A stretch of DNA of 64,000 nucleotides, taken from contig CALHSW010000029.1 of assembly GCA_938038735.1 (NCBI GenBank), forward strand, positions 1 to 64,000, written 5' to 3'. The notes beneath the pieces are model-generated. The model searched no databases. It was not told where the DNA came from and was given only the letters and a program-made list of their open reading frames with translations. Below, in pieces: positions 26,508 to 34,456 of the stretch. The DNA is from an uncultured Bacteroidia bacterium. Its GTDB lineage: Bacteria > Bacteroidota > Bacteroidia > Bacteroidales > CAJPTX01. How positions within the stretch are numbered: position 1 is the first letter of the stretch; every line of letters starts with the position of its first letter. The translations under genes and the position numbers were made by a program.

Positions 26508-27656
26508 ATGATGGAGTATATTATAGCACTTCCACCGTTAGCGCGGGTGTTGCTGCTGATGGCGAGCGCGGTGGCGTTGGCCGATGTGGCATTTTACCTT
26601 TTCTTGATGATTGCTTCGGGTAATGGACGGCATAGGAAAAGGGCAGCTGAGGGCGGCGAGGCTTCGGTGGCGGTGGTGCTGCGTAGCGGTTTCAATCGCG
26701 ATGGGCTAGCGGAGGACGTGGAGCGTTTCCTATCGCAGGATTATGCGCCCTATAGCGTGGTGGTGGTGGACGAGTCGGGCGAGGGGGATGGAACGCCCAT
26801 GCTTGACTCGCTGCGCAGTCGCTATAGCAACCTTTACGTGACAGCAACATCAAACGATGCCAAGTTCACCAGCATTGATAAGCTATCGCTCACGGTGGGA
26901 ATAAAGTCCACGGAGGCGGAGTGGATTGTGCAGGCGAGTCGGCATTGCCCGCCGAAGAGTGTGCATTGGCTCACGGAGCTTTCTACCCATTTTCAGGAGG
27001 GCGTGAGCGTTGTGATGGGGTACAATAGGGTGGTAGTGGGAGCGGGGGACGCTTCACGCTACGCTGCGGCGCGGCATCGGTGGTGTGCGCTGGTGCGCCT
27101 TGCCCATGCCCGAAGCGTTGGGCCCTACCTCGGGGATGGGCAGAATTTAGCCTACCGGCGCAAGGCTTTTCTAAGTACACGGGGCTTTGCGGGGTATGGC
27201 TATTTGCTGGGCGGCGAGGGGGAGCTCCTCACGCATCGTTTGGCGCAGACGGGCAAGGTGCATGCAGAGGAAGGTATTAAGGCGCAGACGCAGGGGAAAG
27301 TGGCATTGACGTGGCGGGAGTACTTCCGGGGTAGGTTGGGCGAGATGCAGGCCATGCTGGTGCTGCCTCGCTCGGTGCGGTTTAGCATGCAGCGGAATGC
27401 GCGGCTGCGCCTCTTGACCTGGCTGTTCGGCGTTGCGCTGCTGCTGAGCGGCAGTTGGCTGCTGTGGGCGGGCGTTGGCCTTTTGGGGCTGCGGCGGCTG
27501 CTGTTCCTGCTGTGCGGTGTGGTCGGCATGGTGCGCTACAGCGACAAGTGGAACTTGCTGTGGATGTGGCTTCAAGATGTGATGGAGCCTTGCGTATGGG
27601 TGGCGGAGAGCCGCAGGTATAGAGCATTTAAACATCAGCCGCGGTGGAGGAGGTAA
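26508..27656 (+). CDS. Family 2 glycosyltransferase, membrane-associated
   Basis: A 382-residue protein: N-terminal transmembrane helix (about 10-36), a GT-A domain (FLSQDYAPYSVVVVDESGEGDGT, about 73-95) and C-terminal hydrophobic segments (LLTWLFGVALLLSGSWLLWA; LLFLLCGVVGMV). The Q-D-Y-pattern and DES dipeptide fit family 2 glycosyltransferases, although the usual DxD is not obvious. Probably acts on a cell-envelope polysaccharide. The gene ends 13 bases inside the next gene, which starts with GTG at 27644. Confidence 0.78.
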   Translation: MMEYIIALPPLARVLLLMASAVALADVAFYLFLMIASGNGRHRKRAAEGGEASVAVVLRSGFNRDGLAEDVERFLSQDYAPYSVVVVDESGEGDGTPMLDSLRSRYSNLYVTATSNDAKFTSIDKLSLTVGIKSTEAEWIVQASRHCPPKSVHWLTELSTHFQEGVSVVMGYNRVVVGAGDASRYAAARHRWCALVRLAHARSVGPYLGDGQNLAYRRKAFLSTRGFAGYGYLLGGEGELLTHRLAQTGKVHAEEGIKAQTQGKVALTWREYFRGRLGEMQAMLVLPRSVRFSMQRNARLRLLTWLFGVALLLSGSWLLWAGVGLLGLRRLLFLLCGVVGMVRYSDKWNLLWMWLQDVMEPCVWVAESRRYRAFKHQPRWRR

Positions 27657-28258
27657 ATCCAAATTTGTCTGAAAAAGCGCTGCGTGACTATGAGGCGGTG
27701 AAGCGCGCGAGGGCGGGGGACGACCGAGCCTTCGCGGAGCTGCACGACCGTTACCGAGATACCATCTTCTACATGGTTCTGCGCATCGTGAATAATGCGA
27801 GCGATGCGGAAGATTTGACGATTGAGGCTTTTGGAAAAGCATTCAACAACATTGACCAATACGTGCCACGCTACGCTTTCAGCTCGTGGCTGTTCAGAAT
27901 AGCGAAGAACAACTGCATCGATTTCATACGTAGCAAGAAATCGAGCATAGTGGATTACGACTCGAATGTCTTTGTACATTTAGAGGGTACAACTATTACT
28001 TCGTCTGTCCCCTCAAAGGCTGCCGACCCCGAGGAGAAGCTCATTGTGATGCAGAGCGTTTCGCGGGTGCAGGAGATTATATCAAAGCTCCGTCCGCGCT
28101 ACCGCCGCTTGGTGGAGCTCCGCTACTTCAAGGAGTATACATATGATGAGATAGCCAAGGAGCTGGATCTCCCCATGGGGACGGTGAAGGCGCAGCTGTA
28201 CCGGGCGCGAGAGATGCTCCAAAAAATATTAAGAGACTTTGACAATCCCGACGTATGA
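27644..28258 (+). CDS. ECF-family RNA polymerase sigma factor
   Basis: A 204-residue sigma-70 family protein. Region 2 is visible as RAFAELHDRYRDTIFYMVLRIVNN..DAEDLTIEAF and WLFRIAKNNCIDFIR (about 30-105), and region 4 as LRPRYRRLVELRYFKEYTYDEIAKELDLPMGTVKAQLYRARE (begins about 150; motif given in part). A 45-residue acidic/serine linker separates them. The GTG start lies inside the glycosyltransferase gene. The stop overlaps rsmG (ATGA), so the genes are coupled. No anti-sigma factor gene is adjacent. In P. gingivalis an ECF factor, SigP, links to T9SS expression; whether this is its counterpart cannot be decided here. Confidence 0.88.
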   Translation: MEEVNPNLSEKALRDYEAVKRARAGDDRAFAELHDRYRDTIFYMVLRIVNNASDAEDLTIEAFGKAFNNIDQYVPRYAFSSWLFRIAKNNCIDFIRSKKSSIVDYDSNVFVHLEGTTITSSVPSKAADPEEKLIVMQSVSRVQEIISKLRPRYRRLVELRYFKEYTYDEIAKELDLPMGTVKAQLYRAREMLQKILRDFDNPDV

Positions 28259-28887
28259 GCGATAGAGAGCAGCTTACAGCACTTTTCCCGGAGCTAACAG
28301 CGCAGCAGCTTGATGCTGTTTGCGCATTGCCCGCTATCTACAGGGCGTGGAACGAGAAGATAAATTTGATTTCGCGCAAGGATATAGACAATGTGATGCT
28401 GCATCACATTGTGCATAGCCTCTTTATCCTCAAGGCGGCATCGTTCCGGAAGGGGGATGCCGTGCTGGATTTTGGCACAGGCGGGGGATTTCCAGGCGTT
28501 CCGCTGGCGGCGGCGTGCCCCGATGTGCATTTCCACCTCATTGACTCTATAGGAAAGAAGGTGCGGGCCGTGGAGTCCATTGCGCGGGAGGCGGGGCTTG
28601 CGAACGTTACGTGCGAGCAGGTGCGGGGCGAGGAGCTGAAGGGAAATTACGATTTTGTCGTGTCGCGCGCCGTGGGGGATTTGAGCCAGCTGTGGCGATG
28701 GACGAAGCACCTCATGCGGCGGGAGGAGGGCCGCGAGCCGGCCAATGGACTGCTCGTGCTGAAGGGTGGTTTCCTTTCGCCGGAGGTCTCCCCCTTTGGG
28801 AAGCGGGTGAGGGTGTGGCCGATTACCGATTGGACTGACGATCCGTACTACGAAGAGAAGTACCTGCTGCTGGTGCCAGCGTTGTAA
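28255..28887 (+). CDS. rsmG: 16S rRNA (guanine527-N7)-methyltransferase
   Basis: A 210-residue SAM-dependent methyltransferase. The SAM-binding motif is VLDFGTGGGFPGVPLAAACPD (about 70), after the family's LNLISRKD-like KINLISRKDID segment, and VVSRAVGDLSQLWRW follows. It methylates G527 in the 530 loop of 16S rRNA, and its loss gives low-level streptomycin resistance in other bacteria. It overlaps the sigma-factor gene by four bases. Confidence 0.94.
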   Translation: MSDREQLTALFPELTAQQLDAVCALPAIYRAWNEKINLISRKDIDNVMLHHIVHSLFILKAASFRKGDAVLDFGTGGGFPGVPLAAACPDVHFHLIDSIGKKVRAVESIAREAGLANVTCEQVRGEELKGNYDFVVSRAVGDLSQLWRWTKHLMRREEGREPANGLLVLKGGFLSPEVSPFGKRVRVWPITDWTDDPYYEEKYLLLVPAL

Positions 28888-28947
28888 TTCCTAGTCGGTT
28901 TGTAGGGGGCGGGCATGGCGTGCAGGTTATGGCTGGAGCTGAGTGAT

Positions 28948-29216
28948 CGTGCGTTGGCGCTGATGCATTGCCGGAGGTGCGGTAATGGTCATGCGGGTCA
29001 GTCTTTCAGACTGGCTTGCCTTCCAGGCAGGAATCCGGGGGTTTGAAAACCCCCGGCTATTGAGAGACCGTCCTACGGACGGGGCTGCAATGGCGCGCAA
29101 TTGCATGCGACTTTTTTGGGGGACTGTGCCGGTTTATGCGGGCATTGGAGGCGTTGTGGGTGGGATGCGGCGGGAGTTTGGTAGCCGTGCGTTGGTGCTG
29201 ATGCATTGCCGAAGGT
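28948..29216 (+). repeat. 31-bp direct repeats flanking structured repeat copy 2
   Basis: CGTGCGTTGGCGCTGATGCA (first 20 bases at 28948) and CGTGCGTTGGTGCTGATGCA (at 29186) begin a pair of 31-base direct repeats with two mismatches, at 28948-28978 and 29186-29216. Weaker similarity extends about 40 bases upstream (GCGGGCAT). The structured repeat at 28985-29084 lies between them. The 28888-29340 gap otherwise holds only a promoter. Confidence 0.7.
28985..29084 (+). repeat. Structured intergenic repeat, copy 2
   Basis: About 100 bases able to fold into a compact multi-hairpin: CAGTC-TTT-CAGACTG-type first arm (alternatively GTCTTTCAG pairs with TTGAGAGAC further on), TGCCT-TCC-AGGCA, a perfect CCGGGGG-TTTGAAAA-CCCCCGG arm, then CCGTCC-TAC-GGACGG. 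Copy 3 at 32111-32208 matches it closely and the two flank the Sau3AI-type restriction-modification genes in direct orientation. Copy 1 is at 1341. It could be a REP-like element or a small RNA; no transposase is linked. Confidence 0.75.
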
Positions 29217-29283
29217 AGGGGGGTGTGGAGGGTCACGCCGCCCGCCTAGCCGCTATTATTCCTCCAAGATTCCTGTTTTTTCT

Positions 29284-29291
29284 TACTTTTG
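29284..29291 (+). promoter_or_regulatory. -7 box of the restriction-modification operon
   Basis: TACTTTTG fits TAnnTTTG and lies 50 bases before the methyltransferase ATG. Confidence 0.5.
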
Positions 29292-29340
29292 TTCGCTATT
29301 TCAATTTGGCACGGTGTAGGTTGCTGCTGAGGAAAGATTT

Positions 29341-30612
29341 ATGGACGTGGTAGAGCTGTTCGCCGGTGTTGGCGGTTTTAGGATTGGGCTAGAGAGGGCT
29401 AGCCAGGCATTTCATACTGTTTGGGCAAACCAATGGGAACCCTCAACGAAGCGGCAGGATGCATACGACATTTATGTGAAGAACTTCGGAAATCGCCCTA
29501 TACTCGTGGAGGGGCGCGTGGTGGACGAGGTCTCGAATGTTGATATTGCGCAGGTGGATGTCAATGCCATTCCAAACCATGAGATGCTGGTCGGTGGCTT
29601 TCCGTGCCAAGATTATTCCGTTGCGAATTCCCGAGAGAATGCGCGGGGGCTTGATGGTAAAAAGGGGCAGCTATGGTGGTCCATTGAGTCGATCCTCAGA
29701 TGTCACAGAACCCCCGCCAAGTACCTGTTCCTTGAAAATGTGGATCGTATCATTAATTCTCCGGCTAAACAGCGAGGGCGTGATTTTGCGATTATACTAG
29801 CTACACTGGCGAACTTGAACTACATAGTGGAGTGGCGTGTAATAAATGGGGCGGATTATGGGAAGGTGCAGCGGCGAAGAAGGACCTATATCATCGCTTA
29901 CCAGGAGAACACGGCGATTCATAGCTACATTGAAGGAATGCGAGATCCGCTGGAGTGGGCTTTGAAGGAGGGCACGATGGCTACTACCTACGGCGTTGTG
30001 CCGGATGGAGGGCGTTTACCTGCTGTATTTAACGTTCCGAGCGATTTGAAAGAGATTTCGGATAATTTTGGGAAGGGGCTATCCAGTAGCGTTTTTGAGA
30101 ATGCTGGGATTATGGTGAATCGCACCGTGTATACCATTAGGACACGGGCGCAGTACGGCGGAGAGTATCGGATGCTACGTGACGTGCTGGTGCCTGAGAG
30201 CGAGGTCCCCAAGGAGTTCTACGTGCAGGAAAAGGATCTGCCGAAATGGCGTTACCTAAAAGGGAGCAAAAAGATAGTGCGCCAAAGGCCGAATGGCACT
30301 GCTTACACATACTCTGAGGGGGCGATGGCGTTCCCTGACCCGTTGGACCGCCCTTCGCGTACGGTAATCACAGGCGAGGGAGGTGCGAGTCCCTCGCGCT
30401 TTAAGCATGTGGTGGAGGCGGTTTCGGGGAGATATCGTCGGCTCACGCCGGTAGAGCTGGAGCGGCTCAACGGCTTCCCTGATAATCATACGGAGGGTGC
30501 TACGGCAGCTAGGCGAGCGTTCCTCATGGGCAATGCCCTGATTGTCGACGTGGTGGAGGATCTAGGGCGGAGTTTAATGAGAAAAATTGCAGAGTGCGAT
30601 GGAGTACGATAA
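29341..30612 (+). CDS. DNA (cytosine-5)-methyltransferase of a Sau3AI-type system
   Basis: A 423-residue C5 cytosine methyltransferase, complete in one chain: motif I (ELFAGVGGFRIGLE), motif IV with the catalytic cysteine (GGFPCQDYS, C89), motif VI (LENVDR), motif VIII (QRRRRTYI), motif IX (RRLTPVELERLNGFPDNHT) and motif X (MGNALIVDVV). The downstream gene, overlapping by 14 bases, is a Sau3AI/MutH-type endonuclease, so the likely target is GATC with methylation on C. The pair lies between structured repeats and interrupts what would otherwise be rsmG to engB-prs spacing. Confidence 0.93.
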   Translation: MDVVELFAGVGGFRIGLERASQAFHTVWANQWEPSTKRQDAYDIYVKNFGNRPILVEGRVVDEVSNVDIAQVDVNAIPNHEMLVGGFPCQDYSVANSRENARGLDGKKGQLWWSIESILRCHRTPAKYLFLENVDRIINSPAKQRGRDFAIILATLANLNYIVEWRVINGADYGKVQRRRRTYIIAYQENTAIHSYIEGMRDPLEWALKEGTMATTYGVVPDGGRLPAVFNVPSDLKEISDNFGKGLSSSVFENAGIMVNRTVYTIRTRAQYGGEYRMLRDVLVPESEVPKEFYVQEKDLPKWRYLKGSKKIVRQRPNGTAYTYSEGAMAFPDPLDRPSRTVITGEGGASPSRFKHVVEAVSGRYRRLTPVELERLNGFPDNHTEGATAARRAFLMGNALIVDVVEDLGRSLMRKIAECDGVR

Positions 30613-31993
30613 CGCCGACCCGCAATCGATAGAGCGGTACGCGCAGCGGCTATTGGGCAAATCGTTACGGCAATATTTAGGAGAAAGTGGGCAAGATGTA
30701 GAGTCTCAAAAGGAAGGCAAGGGGAGGCTGGGGCAGATTGTAGAGGAGGAGTTCTTCCATTATCAGAATAACAGCACGGCGGGTCCTGACTTCGCAGAGG
30801 CTGGTGTGGAGTTGAAAACGACCCCAATGAAGGCGGTTAAGCGCGGGGATGGGCGGGAATGGGTTCCTAAAGAACGTCTGGTGCTAAACATCATCAATTA
30901 TATGGAAGAGGGGCTGCTTGATGCTTTTGAGGAAAGCTCCTTTTGGAATAAGAACAGACTTTTGCTGCTGATGTTTTATCTTTATGAAGAGGGCAAAGAT
31001 TGTCTTGACCTAGTATTTTATATAATTCGTCTATGGGAATTTCCTTCTAGCGACTTGTCCATTATAAAAGAGGATTGGGAAATCATACACGGTAAGATAA
31101 AAGCAGGCTGTGCGCACGAGATCACTGAAGGCGACACGCGTTATTTAGCGGCGTGTACTAAGGGGAGTTCGGCTTCTATTAGGCGACAGCAACCATTTTC
31201 GAATGAACTTGCTAAGCAAAGAGCCTACTCGTTGAAGACGTGCTACGTTAGAACGATCATTGATGTTTCGTTAAAGGAGCAGGAAAGAAAAGGTGGAGCC
31301 AAGAAGGATGGGGCAGCAACAGAGAGCGATTATCAGTCTCTTTATGCATTGCCTTGTTACAATGAGAAGCTGTCGTTTGAACAGAATGTGGAGCACTTTC
31401 TATCTAGGTTCTATGGCATGGCAGAAAACGAGATATGGGCTAAGTTAGGTGATACTCCAGTGGCAGCAAAACACAAGTATGCCGTATTGGTTAGGCGGAT
31501 GTTGGGTATAACTAAGGATAGAATAGAAGAATTTGAAAAGGCCGGAGTTGAAATAAAAACTGTCAATTTGGAGTCGAATGGTACGCTCAAAGAGGCAATG
31601 TCTTTCAGGAATATCGATTACAAGGGAATAATTCAAGAGGAATGGGAAGAGTCGTATTGGTACGATGTGCTAAGTCATAAATTTCTTTTTGTAGTGTTTC
31701 AAAAACGGGAGGATGGTTCAAGTAGCGTATTCAAGGTTGCATTCTTTTGGAATATGCCGTCAAAAGATTTAGAGATGGCGGCAGAATTTTGGGAGCACAC
31801 CAAGCAACGTATTGTTGAGGATGATTTTTCCCACTTCATCAAGGCTTCAGACAAGTTAATTTGCCATGTGCGACCGCATGGTCGCAATGCGCAAGATTTG
31901 GTGGAGACCGCGACGGGACGCATGGAGAAAAAGTATAGCTACTGGCTGAATAGAGATTACGTCCTCTCGGTAGTACGGAGCCATCTTGACTAG
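30599..31993 (+). CDS. Sau3AI/MutH-family type II restriction endonuclease
   Basis: A 464-residue protein from the ATG at 30599; the TTG further upstream lies inside the methyltransferase gene. The catalytic pattern PDFAEAGVELKTT (D64, E71, K73) is that of MutH and Sau3AI. A second, diverged copy of the fold is visible in the C-terminal half (FEKAGVEIKTVNL), as in Sau3AI, where only the first copy is catalytic. Such enzymes cut GATC. The gene is visibly richer in A+T than its neighbours, suggesting recent acquisition. Confidence 0.9.
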   Translation: MEYDNADPQSIERYAQRLLGKSLRQYLGESGQDVESQKEGKGRLGQIVEEEFFHYQNNSTAGPDFAEAGVELKTTPMKAVKRGDGREWVPKERLVLNIINYMEEGLLDAFEESSFWNKNRLLLLMFYLYEEGKDCLDLVFYIIRLWEFPSSDLSIIKEDWEIIHGKIKAGCAHEITEGDTRYLAACTKGSSASIRRQQPFSNELAKQRAYSLKTCYVRTIIDVSLKEQERKGGAKKDGAATESDYQSLYALPCYNEKLSFEQNVEHFLSRFYGMAENEIWAKLGDTPVAAKHKYAVLVRRMLGITKDRIEEFEKAGVEIKTVNLESNGTLKEAMSFRNIDYKGIIQEEWEESYWYDVLSHKFLFVVFQKREDGSSSVFKVAFFWNMPSKDLEMAAEFWEHTKQRIVEDDFSHFIKASDKLICHVRPHGRNAQDLVETATGRMEKKYSYWLNRDYVLSVVRSHLD

Positions 31994-32110
31994 AAGTAGA
32001 GTGGGCGCATTACCCTTCAGCGATTGATGAAGGTCTGTCTTTTCTGATACCTAAAGCCCGAAGCGCGGGTATGGGCGGGAAGCCTAACTGCGCAGTTGAA
32101 ATTGAAAAAG

Positions 32111-32208
32111 ATGGTCACGCGGATCAGTCTTTCAGACTGGCTTGCCTTTCTGGCAAGAATCCGGGGGTTGAAAACCCCCGGCTATTGAGAGACCGTCCTG
32201 CGGACGGG
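32111..32208 (+). repeat. Structured intergenic repeat, copy 3
   Basis: Nearly identical to copy 2 from ATGGTCA through GGACGGG. Differences preserve pairing: the second arm is CTTGCC-TTTCT-GGCAAG, the third CCGGGGG/CCCCCGG, the last CCGTCC-TGC-GGACGG. It follows the restriction endonuclease by about 120 bases and is in direct orientation to copy 2. The rest of the 31994-32333 gap holds only the hairpin at 32265. Confidence 0.75.
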
Positions 32209-32264
32209 TCATTATGCCCAGGGGGGGAGGGTTACCGATTCGTGCGGCGTTGCGGTGTATAGAA

Positions 32265-32299
32265 TGAGGGGCGCAGCTCCAAGAGCTGCGCCCCTCATT
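32265..32299. terminator. Hairpin terminator between the RM operon and prs
   Basis: A perfect 16-bp stem (ATGAGGGGCGCAGCTC with GAGCTGCGCCCCTCAT). T-runs on both sides are weak. It would mainly serve the minus-strand engB-prs operon ending at 32334. Confidence 0.7.
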
Positions 32300-32333
32300 T
32301 AGCTATTGTTGCCCTAGCCCTGCCGTCTCCTAT

Positions 32334-33275
32334 CTAGAAGATGAAGCTTTGGCTAATGGATTCGTGGTTAAAGACTTTCTTGATGATTTCCGCAAAGAGG
32401 TCGGCCACGGACAGCGCACGGATTTTACTATTTGGCTGATCCGTGCGTATCGGAATAGTGTCGGTGATGACGAGTTCCGAAAGCGCAGAGTTCTCAATGC
32501 GTTCATAGGCGGGGCCGGAAAGAACACCATGCGAGGCGAAGGCCCTAACGCTCTTAGCGCCCATATCCATCATGAGATTCGCGGCGCGCGTGATGGTGCC
32601 TGCCGTGTCAACCATGTCGTCAAGTAGGATAACGTTTTTCCCCTTTACATCCCCGATCGCGGTCATTGAGTCGACCTTGTTGGCCTCCTGGCGTACCTTG
32701 TGGCACACGATGAGCGGCTTGCCGAAGTGGCGAGCGTAGCTGCTGGCGCGCTTGGCACCGCCCATGTCGGGGGCCGCGAAGGCGAGATCTTCAATGTTGA
32801 GATTTTGTATGTAGGGTACGAAGAGCCACGAAGAGTACAGGTGGTCAACGGGAACATCGAAGAACCCTTGAATCTGGTCGGCATGGAGATCCATGGTCAT
32901 CACGCGGTCGATGTGCGCAGCCTCCATGAGGTCAGCTACGAGCCTTGCTCCTATCGGCACCCTCGGTTTATCTTTTCTATCTTGCCTCGCCCAACCGAAG
33001 TAGGGTATCACCGCGACGACTTTGTCGGCTGAGGCGCGGTGCGCTGCATCGGCAATGAGCAGCAGCTCGAAAAGGTTCTCGACGGGCGGGAAGGTGCTTT
33101 GCACCACAAAGATGGTAGCCCCTCGCACCGACTCATCGAAGGAGGGCTGAAACTCCCCGTCGCTAAAGTCGAGAAAGCTGATTTTACCGAGCTCCGCGCC
33201 GTAGCTGGCCGCAATGCGCCTACCAAGGTCTTGCGACGCCCTACCGGCAAAGAACTTTAAAGGAGGATTGTGCAT
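32334..33275 (-). CDS. prs: Ribose-phosphate pyrophosphokinase
   Basis: A 313-residue PRPP synthetase (ribose 5-phosphate plus ATP to PRPP). Signatures are FSDGEFQPSFDESVRG, PYFGWARQDRK, MDLHADQIQGFF and the PRPP-binding loop LLDDMVDTAGTI. PRPP feeds purines, NAD (nadC here) and other pathways. It is the second gene of a minus-strand operon, 33 bases after engB. The plus strand here is still G-rich (20 G to 14 C at 33061-33120), unlike the inverted block. Confidence 0.96.
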   Translation of the reverse strand: MHNPPLKFFAGRASQDLGRRIAASYGAELGKISFLDFSDGEFQPSFDESVRGATIFVVQSTFPPVENLFELLLIADAAHRASADKVVAVIPYFGWARQDRKDKPRVPIGARLVADLMEAAHIDRVMTMDLHADQIQGFFDVPVDHLYSSWLFVPYIQNLNIEDLAFAAPDMGGAKRASSYARHFGKPLIVCHKVRQEANKVDSMTAIGDVKGKNVILLDDMVDTAGTITRAANLMMDMGAKSVRAFASHGVLSGPAYERIENSALSELVITDTIPIRTDQPNSKIRALSVADLFAEIIKKVFNHESISQSFIF

Positions 33276-33308
33276 ATGAAAACGTTGTTTTGATTCCGTG
33301 GTTACAGT

Positions 33309-33905
33309 CTAGATGAACGAATGGATATATTCAAGCAGTTCGCCCCGTCCCTCGTTCCGTAGCGCCGAGGTGTAGAAGAAGGGGGGAAGCTCTTCCCAGG
33401 TTTCAGCTAGAGTGCCTTTATATGAGTCAAGTAGGTTGGAGCGCTTCTGCGTACCTATCTTATCACTTTTAGTGAAAATAAGGGCTAGCGGTACGCCGTT
33501 TTCGCCCACCCACTGTATGAATTCAAGGTCGTTGCGCAGCGGTTCGTGCCGTGCGTCAAGGAGCACGAAGAGGCAGTAGAGGTTCTGCCGATTGAGGATG
33601 TAGTTCCGAATCATACCCTCAAACTGTTCCTGTATGGGTTTAGGAACCTGCGCGAAGCCGTAGCCCGGGAGATCTACAAGATACCACGACTCATCAATGA
33701 GGAAATGGTTGATAAGCTGTGTTTTCCCCGGCGTGGAAGAGACCTTAGCCAGCCCGTTCTGCTGGGTAAGCATATTGATGAGGGAGGACTTTCCGACGTT
33801 GGAACGCCCAATGAAGGCCACCTCTGGGCGTTCGGGGGCGGGGCACTGCTGCCACTGCTGGCTGCTGCAAATAAAACGCGCTGCGATTTGCTGTCCTGTA
33901 TCCAT
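33309..33905 (-). CDS. engB: Ribosome-biogenesis GTPase EngB (YsxC/YihA)
   Basis: A 198-residue small GTPase with P-loop GRSNVGKSSLIN (about 32), G3 DLPGYG (about 78), G4 FTKSDK and the family tail. EngB is an essential factor for 50S subunit assembly. A near-consensus minus-strand -7 box (TACCTTCG) lies at 33973-33980. First gene of engB-prs. Confidence 0.95.
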   Translation of the reverse strand: MDTGQQIAARFICSSQQWQQCPAPERPEVAFIGRSNVGKSSLINMLTQQNGLAKVSSTPGKTQLINHFLIDESWYLVDLPGYGFAQVPKPIQEQFEGMIRNYILNRQNLYCLFVLLDARHEPLRNDLEFIQWVGENGVPLALIFTKSDKIGTQKRSNLLDSYKGTLAETWEELPPFFYTSALRNEGRGELLEYIHSFI

Positions 33906-34038
33906 TTGGTCCCCCGTCTTTGAAGAGCAATGTATGGGAGTTCGTTCCCTCTCTTCCTTCCTAAAGACGGCGCGAAGGTACGGAAAAAAAAGTGATGGGG
34001 GTGAGGGGGGGGGCGTTATAGGCGTTTTGAATTACCAT

Positions 34039-34070
34039 TTTGTGCGGTTAAAAAAGTTTTGATACCTTTG
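34039..34070 (+). promoter_or_regulatory. Perfect Bacteroidetes promoter before the cobalamin riboswitch
   Basis: TTTG at 34039-34042, a 20-base spacer and TACCTTTG at 34063-34070: both the -33 and -7 elements match consensus with ideal spacing. Transcription should start near 34077, exactly where the riboswitch P1 stem begins. Confidence 0.82.
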
Positions 34071-34077
34071 CGGCCGT

Positions 34078-34268
34078 CATAGGTGTTGGAGGAGGATGTA
34101 CTGCGGAGTGCATTTCCCTCCGATGAAAAGGGAAGCAGGTGCGAATCCTGCGCAAGCCCGTTGCTGTGAGTTCCGGAAGGAATCTGCGCCGAGAGAGCCA
34201 CTGAGAGGAAAAAGTTCCACTTGGGAAGGCGGCGGAGGTTTTGGAGCGAGCCAGAAGACCTGCCTATG
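34078..34268 (+). promoter_or_regulatory. Cobalamin (B12) riboswitch
   Basis: A full aptamer can be traced: P1 as CATAGG (34078-34083) with CCTATG (34263-34268), the B12-box region GGAAGCAGGTGCGAATCCTG with CGCAAGCCCGTTGCTGTGA, then AGCCACTGAGAGGAA, TGGGAAGGCGGCG and GCGAGCCAGAAGACCTGCC. These are the conserved blocks of cobalamin riboswitches. A 188-base leader separates it from the ATG of the giant surface-protein gene. High corrinoid is expected to turn that gene off. No classic terminator hairpin is obvious, so control of translation is more likely. Confidence 0.93.
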
Positions 34269-34456
34269 GGGGAGAGATGCAAAGAGGCCTCGAGGATAGG
34301 GCATCGGCATAGACGAGATAGAGCGTACGAGCCGCGCGGCTAGACATGTGTAGTGTCAGCGCGTAGGTAGAGTGCCCGAGTTCTGTGCTCTGTAGGTAGG
34401 CAACTTTGCGTGGGGGGCTTTGGGATGTAAATGGTTGTCAATAAAGGAGGAGAGGA

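Noticed and set aside
27200..27842. Several long ORFs on the minus strand of the glycosyltransferase gene
   Set aside because: They are antisense shadows of a gene with strong domain signatures; high G+C makes such frames common.
28985..29218. A small protein gene over structured repeat copy 2
   Set aside because: The frame is not kept in the other two copies, and base changes preserve pairing instead of codons.
34400..34420. Second promoter (CAACTTTG) inside the riboswitch leader
   Set aside because: It lacks the TA of the -7 consensus and a spaced -33 element.
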